A stretch of 64,000 bases of DNA from Acidobacteriaceae bacterium (GTDB taxonomy: Bacteria; Acidobacteriota; Terriglobia; Terriglobales; Acidobacteriaceae): positions 1-64,000 of the forward strand of contig JASHOQ010000071.1 of assembly GCA_030041045.1 (NCBI GenBank). Direction: 5' to 3'. Made by a program: the position numbers and the translations under genes. This document shows, one piece after another, positions 1 to 7,945 of this stretch; position 1 is the stretch's first letter; the number at the start of each line of letters is the position of its first letter. Under the pieces are notes generated by a model. That model made no database searches. It had not been told where the DNA came from and saw only the letters and a program-made list of their open reading frames with translations.

Positions 1-121
1 AGTTCACGCCTTCGGCCAGCGCCACCTTCGCTACGCTTGCCCCGGACTGAAAGGTCAACTCCACGATCCGACGCTTCTCAGCAACCGATCGGTATACTCG
101 CTTGCTACTCTCCGACCTCAC
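1..121 (-). CDS. IS66-family TnpA (OrfA) transposase, N-terminal fragment at window edge
   Basis: From a GTG at 121 the minus strand reads about 40 codons without a stop to the window edge. The product contains RSVAEKRRIVELTF, then SGASVAKVALAEGVN, which is the N-terminal helix-turn-helix pattern of IS66 OrfA/IS3-like transposase accessory proteins (EKRRIV..., then SVA..A...GVN). The gene continues to the left of the window, so neither its length nor its integrity can be judged. It was too short and edge-truncated to appear as a conventional open frame. The IS66-like terminal sequence at 191-197 supports the family. The start is uncertain because no strong Shine-Dalgarno is visible. Confidence 0.72.
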   Translation of the reverse strand, partial: MRSESSKRVYRSVAEKRRIVELTFQSGASVAKVALAEGVN

Positions 122-197
122 GCCATCTTCATGGTCCATGAACCCATCGTTCAGCGCCGAGCCGCCCCTGATCCAGATGGAATCTTCGAACGCTTAC
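1..197 (-). mobile_element. Terminal part of an IS66-family insertion sequence
   Basis: The minus strand begins GTAAGCG at 197, matching the GTAAGCG-type tips usual for IS66 elements. About 75 bp further in lies the start of an OrfA-like frame (121). The rest of the element lies left of the window. IS66 elements usually make 8-bp target duplications, so the candidate copy here is 198-205 (ggtctact), which includes the stop codon of the adjacent glucanase gene. The other end would have to be seen to confirm this. Confidence 0.65.
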
Positions 198-200
198 GGT

Positions 201-2438
201 CTACTGGACGGCGGTCTGCGTCAAGCTGTTCACGGTGAATTGCTGGGTTGTCCCGTCCGTAGTACTGATTTCGAAACCGTAGCCGAACTGGGTAAGTGTG
301 CTACCCGCCGGCAGGCAGTCCGTAGTACCACTCGCGGTCTTGCATATGTCATTGCCTTCCAGGTACTTAAGCATGGAATAGATGTCCACGCTCCCGGAGC
401 TCTCGCCAAAGGTCTTGCTGCCGGAAGGAGCATAGTACTGCCAGATGAGTTCCGGATTCGACGAGCCAAAGGTGCCGTTTTGACATAGGTTCCAGTACCC
501 TACCGGGACGCCGTTCGACCCGCCGAATTGGACGTCAGTGGCGATGACGGTGGTCCAGTCCGTACACACGTCCGTGTTGATGTTCTGGTGCTGGATCATT
601 ACCTCGCTGGCCCAGTCGTTGAACCACATGTCGTAGCCGATATCGCTGACGGTACCCGTCGACGCACTGGGCGCCGTCTCCGAGAACGACCCCACGATTT
701 CGCTGAAACTGTCCAGGGTCGGGTTCGGATCGTTCGTCTGTCCATCCTCGTAGTACTGAATGGCTGCGCTGGGGTAAGTGTGGATGGCTCCCGAGGTATC
801 CGTGGGGAAGTTGGCTTCTATATACCAGTCACCAGGGCTGGTCGTGTACATGGTCTGACTCCACGTGGAAGGCGGGTTCCACACGTCGTTTTGCGTGATT
901 TGTCCCCAGGTAGTCGGACTGAGCGACGTGTCGTAATACAACCCGCTTGAGGGACAGATACTATCGGCGCCGGTAATTTCGCACACCGATCCCGATGACA
1001 CAGTAAACGCAACTGTATAGCTCTGCGGCGAGTTGCTTGCTCCGGAGCTCGATACGTTCACTGTGGCGTTGTAGGTTCCGGCCGCGAGGCTCCCGGTCGT
1101 TGGTTGGGTGGAGCACGTATAGGGGGCCGAGCTGCCGGTGCAATTCACGCTGAGCCAGCCGCTGCCGCTGTTGTAAGTGATTGAAGTTGTCGGGGACGCG
1201 AGCGTGCCGCCGCCGGAGTTGCTCACGGTAACATTCTGCGAGGCTGGATTCGATCCGCCCACGGTGGCGCTGAAGCTGAGGCTGGTTGGGGAAAGCGAGA
1301 TGGCCGGCGACGACTCCGGATTCACAGTAAAGGCAACCGTATAGCTCTGCGGCGAGTTGGTCGCTCCCGAGCTCGAGACCTGCACCGTGGCGTTGTAGGT
1401 TCCGGCTGCGAGGCTCCCGGTAGTCGGCTGGGTGGAGCAGGTATAGGGGGCCGAGCTGCCCGTACAGTTCACACTGAGCCAGCCGCTTCCCTGGCTGTAG
1501 GTGATCTGGGTAGTCGGGGACGCCAGCGTGCCGCCGCCGGAGTTGCTCACGGTGACATTCTGTGCGGACGGATTCGAGCCTTCCTCCATGGCGCTAAAGC
1601 TGAGGCTGGTGGGAGAAAGCGCAATGGTCGGGCTGCTCGAAGAGGCGTTGTTGATCAACGAGTAGCTGTTGAGCGTGAAGGTCTCTTGTGTCGAGCTGGT
1701 GGTGTAGATCATGAAGCCGTACGAGACCTCGGTCATCGTACTGCTGCTCGGCAGGTACCCATTGTTCTCCAGGTACTTGATCATGGAGATAAGCTCCACG
1801 CTGCTGCTGGACGTGCCCCAAGTGCTATCACCGCCGCTGACGGGTTGCCAGTAGTAGAACGACCCGTTGTAGCACAGGTCCCAGGACGCGGTCGGAACGC
1901 CGTACGACCCGCCAAAGGAGACGTTCGTCTCTACCGGGGTGGTGTCATTGCACTGCGAGGTGTTCACCATGTCGTGCTGGATCTCGATCTCGTTGCCGTA
2001 ATTATTCAGATACAGAAAGAAGCCCACCTCTTCTTCGGTGTCGGAGTTGTGGGGCGTAGTTTCATTGAAGGTTCCGACGATGTTCGTGAAGCTGCTCACC
2101 GCCTCGCCGTCGTAATTCTGGTCAGTGTTGGGGTAAGACATCTGGTGGGTGCTGGTTCCTATGTCGGCTGACACATACCAGCTCGAGCCGTTGGTCGCGG
2201 TCAGCGTCTGATCCACGGGGGAGACGTCATAGCCCCCCGTTACGTCATTGTCGACGTAGGTGTTATAACCATTGCTCTCGCTCAGAGACGAGCTCTGGGC
2301 GTATGCCCCGCTCGACGGACAGGAGCCTGTGTCGCTGGAGGTGACGCATTGACTGCGAGCTAGTGAACTGGACGCCAAAGCGAACAGCGTCAGGGCCAAT
2401 AGCGCTGACATGAAGTCACGAACGTGTGTTTGTTTCAC
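201..2438 (-). CDS. Secreted tandem GH12-like glucanase with two BACON/Ig-like linker domains
   Basis: 745 aa. The GTG start at 2438 is chosen because AGAAGGAGA lies just upstream and a signal peptide follows (hydrophobic residues 11-27). There are two GH12-like jelly-roll modules (about 31-265 and 483-745), each with the family's YP strand, an E-x-x-I strand and a C-terminal S-M-[IL]-K-Y-L-E helix. They flank two near-identical beta-sandwich repeats (about 268-373 and 378-481). In module 2 the likely nucleophile is E612 (SEVMIQ) and the acid/base is E723 (YGFEIS). In module 1 the nucleophile equivalent E150 is present, but the acid/base position is M243 (YGFMIY), so module 1 is probably inactive or binding only. 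GH12 enzymes cleave beta-1,4-glucans or xyloglucan; the substrate here is inferred. An IS66 end sits 3 bp past the stop. Confidence 0.8.
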   Translation of the reverse strand: MKQTHVRDFMSALLALTLFALASSSLARSQCVTSSDTGSCPSSGAYAQSSSLSESNGYNTYVDNDVTGGYDVSPVDQTLTATNGSSWYVSADIGTSTHQMSYPNTDQNYDGEAVSSFTNIVGTFNETTPHNSDTEEEVGFFLYLNNYGNEIEIQHDMVNTSQCNDTTPVETNVSFGGSYGVPTASWDLCYNGSFYYWQPVSGGDSTWGTSSSSVELISMIKYLENNGYLPSSSTMTEVSYGFMIYTTSSTQETFTLNSYSLINNASSSSPTIALSPTSLSFSAMEEGSNPSAQNVTVSNSGGGTLASPTTQITYSQGSGWLSVNCTGSSAPYTCSTQPTTGSLAAGTYNATVQVSSSGATNSPQSYTVAFTVNPESSPAISLSPTSLSFSATVGGSNPASQNVTVSNSGGGTLASPTTSITYNSGSGWLSVNCTGSSAPYTCSTQPTTGSLAAGTYNATVNVSSSGASNSPQSYTVAFTVSSGSVCEITGADSICPSSGLYYDTSLSPTTWGQITQNDVWNPPSTWSQTMYTTSPGDWYIEANFPTDTSGAIHTYPSAAIQYYEDGQTNDPNPTLDSFSEIVGSFSETAPSASTGTVSDIGYDMWFNDWASEVMIQHQNINTDVCTDWTTVIATDVQFGGSNGVPVGYWNLCQNGTFGSSNPELIWQYYAPSGSKTFGESSGSVDIYSMLKYLEGNDICKTASGTTDCLPAGSTLTQFGYGFEISTTDGTTQQFTVNSLTQTAVQ
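1001..1648 (-). repeat. Tandem 324-bp repeat encoding two Ig-like/BACON-type domains
   Basis: Two consecutive copies, offset by 324 bp (108 codons), are very similar at nucleotide level. For example GTATAGCTCTGCGGCGAGTT occurs at 1015 and again at 1339. They encode the linker domains of the GH12-like protein. The high DNA identity suggests a recent duplication or ongoing gene conversion. Confidence 0.85.
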
Positions 2439-2892
2439 GGGGGAATCTCCTTCTGAAATGTGAACGTCCTCTCTCTTGTCGGTCCGCCAGAATAATGGGG
2501 AAGGACAAAAGCGGAATTGGGTCGCAATCCGACAAGTGAGTGGAGGAGAACATTGTTGGAGATTCGACGAACTCCACGGATTCTTTGGAACTGCCGCAGG
2601 CAGAGACTTGACTGTCGCTATTCCTTGCAATCAAAGAATTTGCTTTGAGCTTTTGAAGTCGTCCAGGCGACGGCAGCTTTGCAGTATTTTTGTTGCGGCA
2701 CTTGTGTTGCCGCATGTGTTTGGAGCGTCACAGTTATTTCTTGACAGCACCGCAGCCAGACTGGCGAAGACAAGCAGGCTCAGAAGGTGGCTGAATCCTG
2801 CCCTGACTGCAACGCGGCAATATCGAGCGAATCCTCTAAAAGAGGCGGAGCGACCTTGCGTGCGTCTCCCCCCGAATTTCTCGGCCCAAACA

Positions 2893-2922
2893 TTGATATA
2901 TCAAATATTGACGAAATGTCAA
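2893..2922 (-). promoter_or_regulatory. Two-part promoter/operator-like element upstream of glucanase
   Basis: On the minus strand this reads TTGACA, 12 nt, then the perfect 12-bp palindrome TTGATATATCAA (2893-2904). The first half is itself an inverted repeat, TTGAC-N5-GTCAA (2908-2922). The same TTGACA-N12-TTGAYATATCAA architecture, in the same orientation, occurs upstream of the TonB-dependent receptor (16467-16496). The TTGACA could be a -35 hexamer, with TATATC or TATCAA as the -10. It lies about 450 bp before the glucanase start, which implies a long leader if it is the promoter. Confidence 0.5.
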
Positions 2923-3183
2923 GGAAAAAATTGAAAATATTTCTCCGGAGTTAATCCCCGGAAGAATCTGTGAAGCAGTTGATTCTGTACCGCCTAAGGA
3001 AAAAACAATTCTCTGGATGGCCATAACAGCGAACGTGCCGCTCCTAGCGCCGGCAGCCTCACCGCCCTGTCTCCCGCGCCCGTAGTCCGAGACCGGACGG
3101 GTCTCTGCACGGTTTTGCGGCGCGTCAGCTGCAGTTCCGCGTTGGCCCAAGATTCCTCTTGCCGGCCCTTACACAAGCATGTA

Positions 3184-3207
3184 TTGACATATCAGGTGAC
3201 GTATCAA
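3184..3207. promoter_or_regulatory. Paired TGACRTATCA sites upstream of ABC permease
   Basis: TGACATATCA (3185-3194) and TGACGTATCA (3197-3206) lie in tandem, 12 bp apart start to start. They share the core of the palindromes at 2894-2903 and 16468-16477. A further TGACATATCA lies at 18120-18129, downstream of the lacI-type gene. These may be binding sites for one regulator; function is inferred from recurrence only. Confidence 0.35.
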
Positions 3208-3460
3208 GTTTGGGGGCGTAATCCGGTTCATCCAGCCTTGGGAGGATCAACGGATTGTGCTCCAACCTGACCCAAGAATTGCTCGATCTTTGCGACTACG
3301 CTTTTTGTTGTATGGCTCCCCTTGGGAGAGCCGAGCGTAAGCCGCGATTTGGAGGCAACTCCCCTGATCTCTTACTCTGGATGAGCGCATCGAATACCGG
3401 CGGGGCAACGTTCCCGGCCGAGTTTCCTGGTGCGCAGACAAAGGGAAGCGTTCCAACTTC

Positions 3461-4594
3461 ATGTCCAAGTCACTGTCGTTCATAGGATTCGTGTTGAAGA
3501 ATCTCCAGCGTCGGCGGTTGAGGACACTGCTCACGCTATCCGGGATCGGAGTGGCGGTTGGCGCGTTTGTAGGTTTGGTGGGTTTTTCGAGCGGATTCGA
3601 ACAGCAATGGCTCCGGATCTACTCCAGCACCGGCACCGACATCGCTGTGATTCAGGGCACTTTCCTCAACACAACGCTCAACGAGTCAGCGGCGGACAGG
3701 CTCAGGAACCTGCCTGTAGTGGCGCAGGCCGCATCGGTAATTTATAACCTGATGGACCTGACGCCGGACGTGAATGCCCTGGTCTACGGCTGGAATGCCA
3801 ACGGGTTTCAGACCGATTCTCTGCAGATTCTCGCGGGGCGGCGATTCCGCGACGGTCAGCGCGAGGTGATGCTTGGCGATCTGCTGGCTCAGGATTTGAA
3901 GAAGAACGTCGGCGACACGCTCGAACTCCAAGGCACGTCATTCAACGTGGTCGGAATTTATCACGGCGCATCAACGCTTGAAGCCGATGCCGTCATCATG
4001 CCTCTGGACCAACTGCAAGAGCTGAGCGGCATGGAAGGCAAAGTGTCCACCGTCGATTTGCGGCTGCGTCCGGCGCCTGCCGGAGAATCGCCGGAAGAAT
4101 ATTTGAAGCGCGCGCAGGCCGAGATTCAAGCCGCACTGCCCGGAGTGCGCGCTGTTCCCGCGGCAGAGCGCGCCAGCGACAACCAGTTTGTGAAGCTGGC
4201 GCAGGCTTCCGCCTGGGGTACATCTCTGCTCGCCCTGCTCATCGGAATACTGGGCATCGCCAACACCATGGCGATGTCAGTCTTCGAGCGGACGCGGGAG
4301 ATCGGCATCCTGCGCGCCCTGGGCTGGGGGCGATGGCGGGTGCTGGCGCACATTGAAATTGAAGCCCTCGTACTCGGGCTGGCCGGGGGTTTTCTCGGTA
4401 TCGCCTTGGGATGGTGCGCTCTGCGCGTGCTGGCTGCCTTGCCGGAAACCGCGAGCTTTTTTGCGGCGTCGCTCCACTGGCCGCTGCTGGTCGAGGCGGT
4501 GGGCATCGCCATGTTCGCCGGCCTGATTGCCGGAGCGCTTCCGGCGTGGCGCGCGGGACAGCTCTCCCCTGTGGACGCACTCAGGCACGACTGA
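3461..4594 (+). CDS. ABC-exporter permease, MacB/FtsX type
   Basis: 377 aa. There is a short N-terminal cytoplasmic segment (NLQRRRLRTLLTLSGIGVAVGAF) with TM1 at about 20-42, a periplasmic core domain at about 45-240, and three further membrane segments at about 250-275, 295-325 and 340-365. The Ser-Val-Phe-Glu-Arg-Thr-Arg-Glu-Ile-Gly coupling motif after TM2 is typical of the FtsX/MacB permease family. The family works as mechanotransmission exporters for lipoproteins, lipids or peptides with a LolD-like ATPase. A matching ATPase is encoded at 6486, separated by a glycosyltransferase and a 466-bp gap. The substrate is unknown; the neighbours suggest a lipid-like cargo. No strong Shine-Dalgarno is seen, only GGAAG some distance upstream. 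Confidence 0.85.
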   Translation: MSKSLSFIGFVLKNLQRRRLRTLLTLSGIGVAVGAFVGLVGFSSGFEQQWLRIYSSTGTDIAVIQGTFLNTTLNESAADRLRNLPVVAQAASVIYNLMDLTPDVNALVYGWNANGFQTDSLQILAGRRFRDGQREVMLGDLLAQDLKKNVGDTLELQGTSFNVVGIYHGASTLEADAVIMPLDQLQELSGMEGKVSTVDLRLRPAPAGESPEEYLKRAQAEIQAALPGVRAVPAAERASDNQFVKLAQASAWGTSLLALLIGILGIANTMAMSVFERTREIGILRALGWGRWRVLAHIEIEALVLGLAGGFLGIALGWCALRVLAALPETASFFAASLHWPLLVEAVGIAMFAGLIAGALPAWRAGQLSPVDALRHD

Positions 4595-4756
4595 CACACT
4601 CGTGCAATTTGCGTGGCGCTCGTCGCCGGCGGCGTTCCAGTAATCGCTCTTGCCGATCCCGCTCATTGTTCGAGAATCAGCTTCAGCAAGAGTCTGCCTG
4701 TACTGCCCAAATGGCTGCTTCTGCTGTTTAACATCAACCAGGCATTGAAGAGAGCA

Positions 4757-6019
4757 ATGGCAAGGTTTGGAGCATTTTGTTTTCCGGCAACCGGACACCT
4801 TAATCCGATGGCTGCCTTGGCACGCTCATTGCAAATGAGAGGCCACGAGGTCGTCATCTTCGGGATCGCCGACATCGAGGAGCGGGTACGAGCGGCCGGT
4901 ATCGAGTTTCATCGAATCGGCGCCGAAGATTATCCCAGAGGCACCCTCCAGAGACTGGACGATCGAATGGCCCGCTTAAAAGGGCTCGCGGCTCTTCGAT
5001 TCACATTGAAGAGAGTGAAGCATTTGATGCGGATGGTTCTGCGCGACGGGCCGCAAGCGGTGCGGACCGTTGGCATCGACGCGCTGCTGGTGGACGAGGC
5101 GGACTTTGCCGGCAACGTGGCGGATTACCTGGGGCTGCCATGGATCTCCATTGCCTTGCTGCCTCCGTTGGTTCCCGACGACCGCTTTCCACCCTTCTGG
5201 CTGGGTTGGCAGGCGGGAGAGGATCCGTTCAGCCGTTTGCGAAACCGCGTTGCCATGCGATTGCTTTCAAAGATGGCCTCTCCGATCTTGAGGCAGGTGA
5301 ACCGGCAGCGCCGAGCATGGGGACTCAAGCCCCACAGAACTCCAGAAGACTTGCTGTCGCCTCTGGCGCAGATCACGCAGTTGCCGGAAGCTTTGGAATT
5401 CCAGCTCCGCGGCGACAAGCCGGCGGGGCTTCACTACACGGGCCCGTTCGTGCACGCTCAACAACGTCCCGAAGTCAAGTTTCCCTGGGAACGACTTGAT
5501 GGACGTCCGCTCATTTACGCCTCGCTGGGCACTTTTCAGAACGGATCGGAAACCATCTTCAGAACCATTGCGGAAGCGTGCGCCGGACTGGACGCGCAGT
5601 TGCTGCTTTCGCTCGGCGGTGGACTCGATCCGGCCAAACTGGGCAAATTGGCGGGCGCTCCCTTGGTCGTGCGCTTTGCTCCACAATTGGAAATTCTGAA
5701 GCGGGCCGCGCTGGTGATCACGCATGCCGGCATCAACACTGTGCTTGAGTCCCTGGCCGAGGGAGTTCCGCTGGTGGCCGTGCCTCTGGGCAACGATCAA
5801 CCCGGAGTGGCGGCTCGAGTCAAGGCGCACGGAGCAGGCGTAGTGGTTTCTCGCCATTGGCTCAATCCGGGAAGGCTGCGCACGGCGGTCGAGCGCGTCC
5901 TCCATGAAGAGCGATACCGTGATGCAGCTCAGGACCTCAAAAGAGCTATCCGGCAGTTTCACGGGCCAGACCGCGCGGCGCATCTCATTGAACAGGTTCT
6001 TAAACTCCGTTCGATTTAG
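4757..6019 (+). CDS. UGT/MGT-family glycosyltransferase (GT1 type)
   Basis: 420 aa. The ATG at 4757 is chosen because GAAGAGAG precedes it and the conserved N-terminus MARFGAFCFPATGHLNP (acceptor-domain Rossmann start) begins there; the longer frame upstream is not conserved in style. The C-terminal half carries the UGT donor-binding signature near residues 320-355: HAGINTVLESLAEGVPLV followed by P-x-G-x-D-Q. The protein most resembles macrolide or carotenoid (CrtX-like) glycosyltransferases, which use a nucleotide sugar to glycosylate a hydrophobic acceptor. It lies between the permease and ATPase of an exporter, so a glycosylated lipid or polyketide-like cargo is an inference. It acts in the cytosol or at the inner leaflet. 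Confidence 0.86.
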   Translation: MARFGAFCFPATGHLNPMAALARSLQMRGHEVVIFGIADIEERVRAAGIEFHRIGAEDYPRGTLQRLDDRMARLKGLAALRFTLKRVKHLMRMVLRDGPQAVRTVGIDALLVDEADFAGNVADYLGLPWISIALLPPLVPDDRFPPFWLGWQAGEDPFSRLRNRVAMRLLSKMASPILRQVNRQRRAWGLKPHRTPEDLLSPLAQITQLPEALEFQLRGDKPAGLHYTGPFVHAQQRPEVKFPWERLDGRPLIYASLGTFQNGSETIFRTIAEACAGLDAQLLLSLGGGLDPAKLGKLAGAPLVVRFAPQLEILKRAALVITHAGINTVLESLAEGVPLVAVPLGNDQPGVAARVKAHGAGVVVSRHWLNPGRLRTAVERVLHEERYRDAAQDLKRAIRQFHGPDRAAHLIEQVLKLRSI

Positions 6020-6485
6020 TCGAGCCGGCGTCGGGGGTGGATTTCCCGGAACTCAAGGGCATGACAACGGGCGAGGCCGCCATCATAGTGATACTCTGGG
6101 ACGGAATTTCTTCGATGGACATGATCCACTCTGCTGGATACACTGGTTGTCGACTTCACCAAAATGCGAATTCCCGTTGCACGGCCTGTCAACAGTGGTT
6201 TACCGCATTTGCCCGAAGTCATCGCGGTCGCAGGGATTTCAAGGCGCAAATCCCTGTGGATAGGGATGGCGATAAAGGCATTCTTGGCCGCCGTGAGCAG
6301 TTGCCCGGGGTCTGGATACAAATGGATGAGAATTTGATAATTAACGTCTTTGAAACAATCGAGCGGATTGCAGCCCCGCCGCAACCAGCCGGCATCTTCG
6401 GGGCGCCGGTTCTCTACTGGCTCATTAATACGGCTTCGCTCCCGTCCTGTCGCCGCACGTTTTGTCCCGATGGAGGGGCGGCCGC
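6020..6485 (+). other. 466-bp gap between glycosyltransferase and ATPase genes
   Basis: A plus-strand open frame covers 6037-6489, but it has no Shine-Dalgarno, no motif and atypical composition, so I do not call it. A 9-bp hairpin lies at 6231-6256. The gap probably means the ATPase-lolA-hydrolase group has its own promoter. Confidence 0.5.
6231..6256 (+). terminator. Possible hairpin terminator after the glycosyltransferase
   Basis: CAGGGATTT (6231-6239) pairs perfectly with AAATCCCTG (6248-6256) across an 8-nt loop. No T-tract follows, so intrinsic termination is doubtful. Confidence 0.3.
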
Positions 6486-7151
6486 ATGACTTGCCCCATT
6501 CTCGAAGTGTGTGACGTGCACAAGAGTTACGACGAAGGGCGAATCGAGGCCCTGCGCGGAGTCGATCTCTCCATTCAAGCCGGCGAGTTCGTTGCCATCA
6601 GCGGGCATAGCGGCAGCGGGAAATCGACTCTTCTTCATCTGCTCGGGGGGCTCGATACTCCCAGCAGGGGGACGGTTTTGTTCCGGGGCGCGCCCCTGGG
6701 CTCTTCCATTGATCTCGATTCGTATCGCTCCGATCACGTCGGATTCATTTTTCAGGCCTTCCACTTGCTCCCCACATTGCGCGCGGTTGAAAACGTTCAG
6801 GCTCCGATGCTGGCGGCGAGAAGAAACTGCGGCGATCGGCGGCAGCGCGCCGAGACCCTGCTGCGGGAAGTGGGCCTGGAGCATCGCATCGATCAGCATC
6901 CCAATAAACTCTCAGCGGGGGAGCGGCAGCGCGTTGCGATTGCCAGGGCGTTGGCCAATAACCCTGCGATTCTGCTGGCAGATGAACCAACCGGGAATCT
7001 CGATAGCGCAAACTCCGCGCGCATTATGGAGATCCTCACCGGCATTCAGCAGACCCACGGCATGACGTTGATCGTGGTCACGCACGAGGTTGAAATTGCG
7101 CAAGCAGCGCCGCGCCATATCCGCATCTGCGACGGGAGGATCGCGTCATGA
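6486..7151 (+). CDS. ABC transporter ATPase, LolD/MacB type
   Basis: 221 aa. The ATG at 6486 has GGAGG 9 nt upstream; the longer TTG-initiated form is rejected. Walker A is GHSGSGKST (about 40-48). The Q-loop is FIFQAFHLLPTL, the signature is LSAGERQR (a variant of LSGGQ), Walker B is ILLADEPTGNLD, and the H-loop is VVTHEVE. The TGNLD extension after Walker B is typical of the LolD/MacB/FtsE group. It should energise the permease encoded at 3461. It overlaps the next gene by 4 bp (ATGA at 7148-7151), so translation is coupled. Confidence 0.92.
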   Translation: MTCPILEVCDVHKSYDEGRIEALRGVDLSIQAGEFVAISGHSGSGKSTLLHLLGGLDTPSRGTVLFRGAPLGSSIDLDSYRSDHVGFIFQAFHLLPTLRAVENVQAPMLAARRNCGDRRQRAETLLREVGLEHRIDQHPNKLSAGERQRVAIARALANNPAILLADEPTGNLDSANSARIMEILTGIQQTHGMTLIVVTHEVEIAQAAPRHIRICDGRIAS

Positions 7152-7945
7152 GGCACATCCTTATTGTGCCGGTAGCGCTGCTGTTGGCTGCCACGGCGAC
7201 GCGCGCGGCAGACGTGCAAACGGCGCTGGTGCCCCTTCGCAATCGTATTGAGAAGTCGGACTATCGTGCCACAGGTCAACTGGTCAGAGTAGACGCAAAT
7301 GGCAATCGAATCAGCTACTCAGTCAGCGTGAAGGGGCTCTGGTTTTCTGGTGCAATGCACACCATGGTGGATATTACTCCGCCGAAAGCTGTTGCCGCGC
7401 GAACCCAGACCCAGGACGAGCCTGTCCGCATTCTGCTGGAGGCGCGTCCCAATGGCGAGGATTCTGTTCGGATTTTCGAGCCACACGAGTCTACGCCCAT
7501 CGCGCTGCCTTTCGACAAGTGGGACCAGGGTTTTCTGGGTAGCGGGTTTAGCTACGAGGACCTTCTGGAGCCGCAGTATTTCTGGTCAGGCCAGACCATC
7601 CTCAAGAGTGCGGATTTTGGCGCCCACCATTGCGAGGTTCTCAAGAGCACGCCCGGACCATCGGACCGTTCGCATTATTCCGAGGTCCAAACCTGGCTCG
7701 ACCGCACCATCGATTACCCCGTTTATGCAGAGAAGGTGATGAAGGATGGAGGGATTGTGAAGGAGTTCACGTATTATGGTTTGCGTCAATCCAGCGGGGT
7801 CTGGTCAGCCACTCAGGTGGAAGAAAAGATTCGCGGGCGTGCCGGGTCAACCCTCCTGATCGTCAAACGAGGGAGTGCGAAGGCAAATCTCAGCGTCAAG
7901 GATTTCAGTTCCGAGCACATCAGCCAATTCGAGGATCGCCCATGA
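7148..7945 (+). CDS. Periplasmic outer-membrane lipoprotein-sorting-like protein (LolA fold)
   Basis: 265 aa with a signal peptide (MRHILIVPVALLLAATATRAAD). The body is rich in beta strands, with the sequence GSGFSYEDLLEPQYFW, which resembles the GSDFSYEDL motif of the LolA-like 'outer membrane lipoprotein-sorting protein' family. LolA-fold proteins carry acyl chains in a hydrophobic half-barrel. With an FtsX/MacB-type permease and ATPase upstream, it is a plausible periplasmic acceptor of an exported lipid. It overlaps both neighbours by ATGA (7148-7151 and 7942-7945). Confidence 0.78.
   Translation: MRHILIVPVALLLAATATRAADVQTALVPLRNRIEKSDYRATGQLVRVDANGNRISYSVSVKGLWFSGAMHTMVDITPPKAVAARTQTQDEPVRILLEARPNGEDSVRIFEPHESTPIALPFDKWDQGFLGSGFSYEDLLEPQYFWSGQTILKSADFGAHHCEVLKSTPGPSDRSHYSEVQTWLDRTIDYPVYAEKVMKDGGIVKEFTYYGLRQSSGVWSATQVEEKIRGRAGSTLLIVKRGSAKANLSVKDFSSEHISQFEDRP

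Larger units (their letters stand above)
2439..3460. other. 1-kb intergenic region between glucanase and ABC permease
   Basis: No convincing gene. The stretch 2880-3010 is markedly AT-richer than its surroundings and carries a cluster of palindromic TTGA...TCAA elements, listed separately. It separates a minus-strand gene from a plus-strand gene, so it should hold both promoters. The overlapping open frames here have no start signals or recognisable motifs. Confidence 0.6.

Noticed and set aside
6037-6489. 150-aa plus-strand open frame between the glycosyltransferase and ATPase genes
   Set aside because: No Shine-Dalgarno, no recognisable motif and composition unlike its neighbours; it contains the hairpin at 6231-6256.
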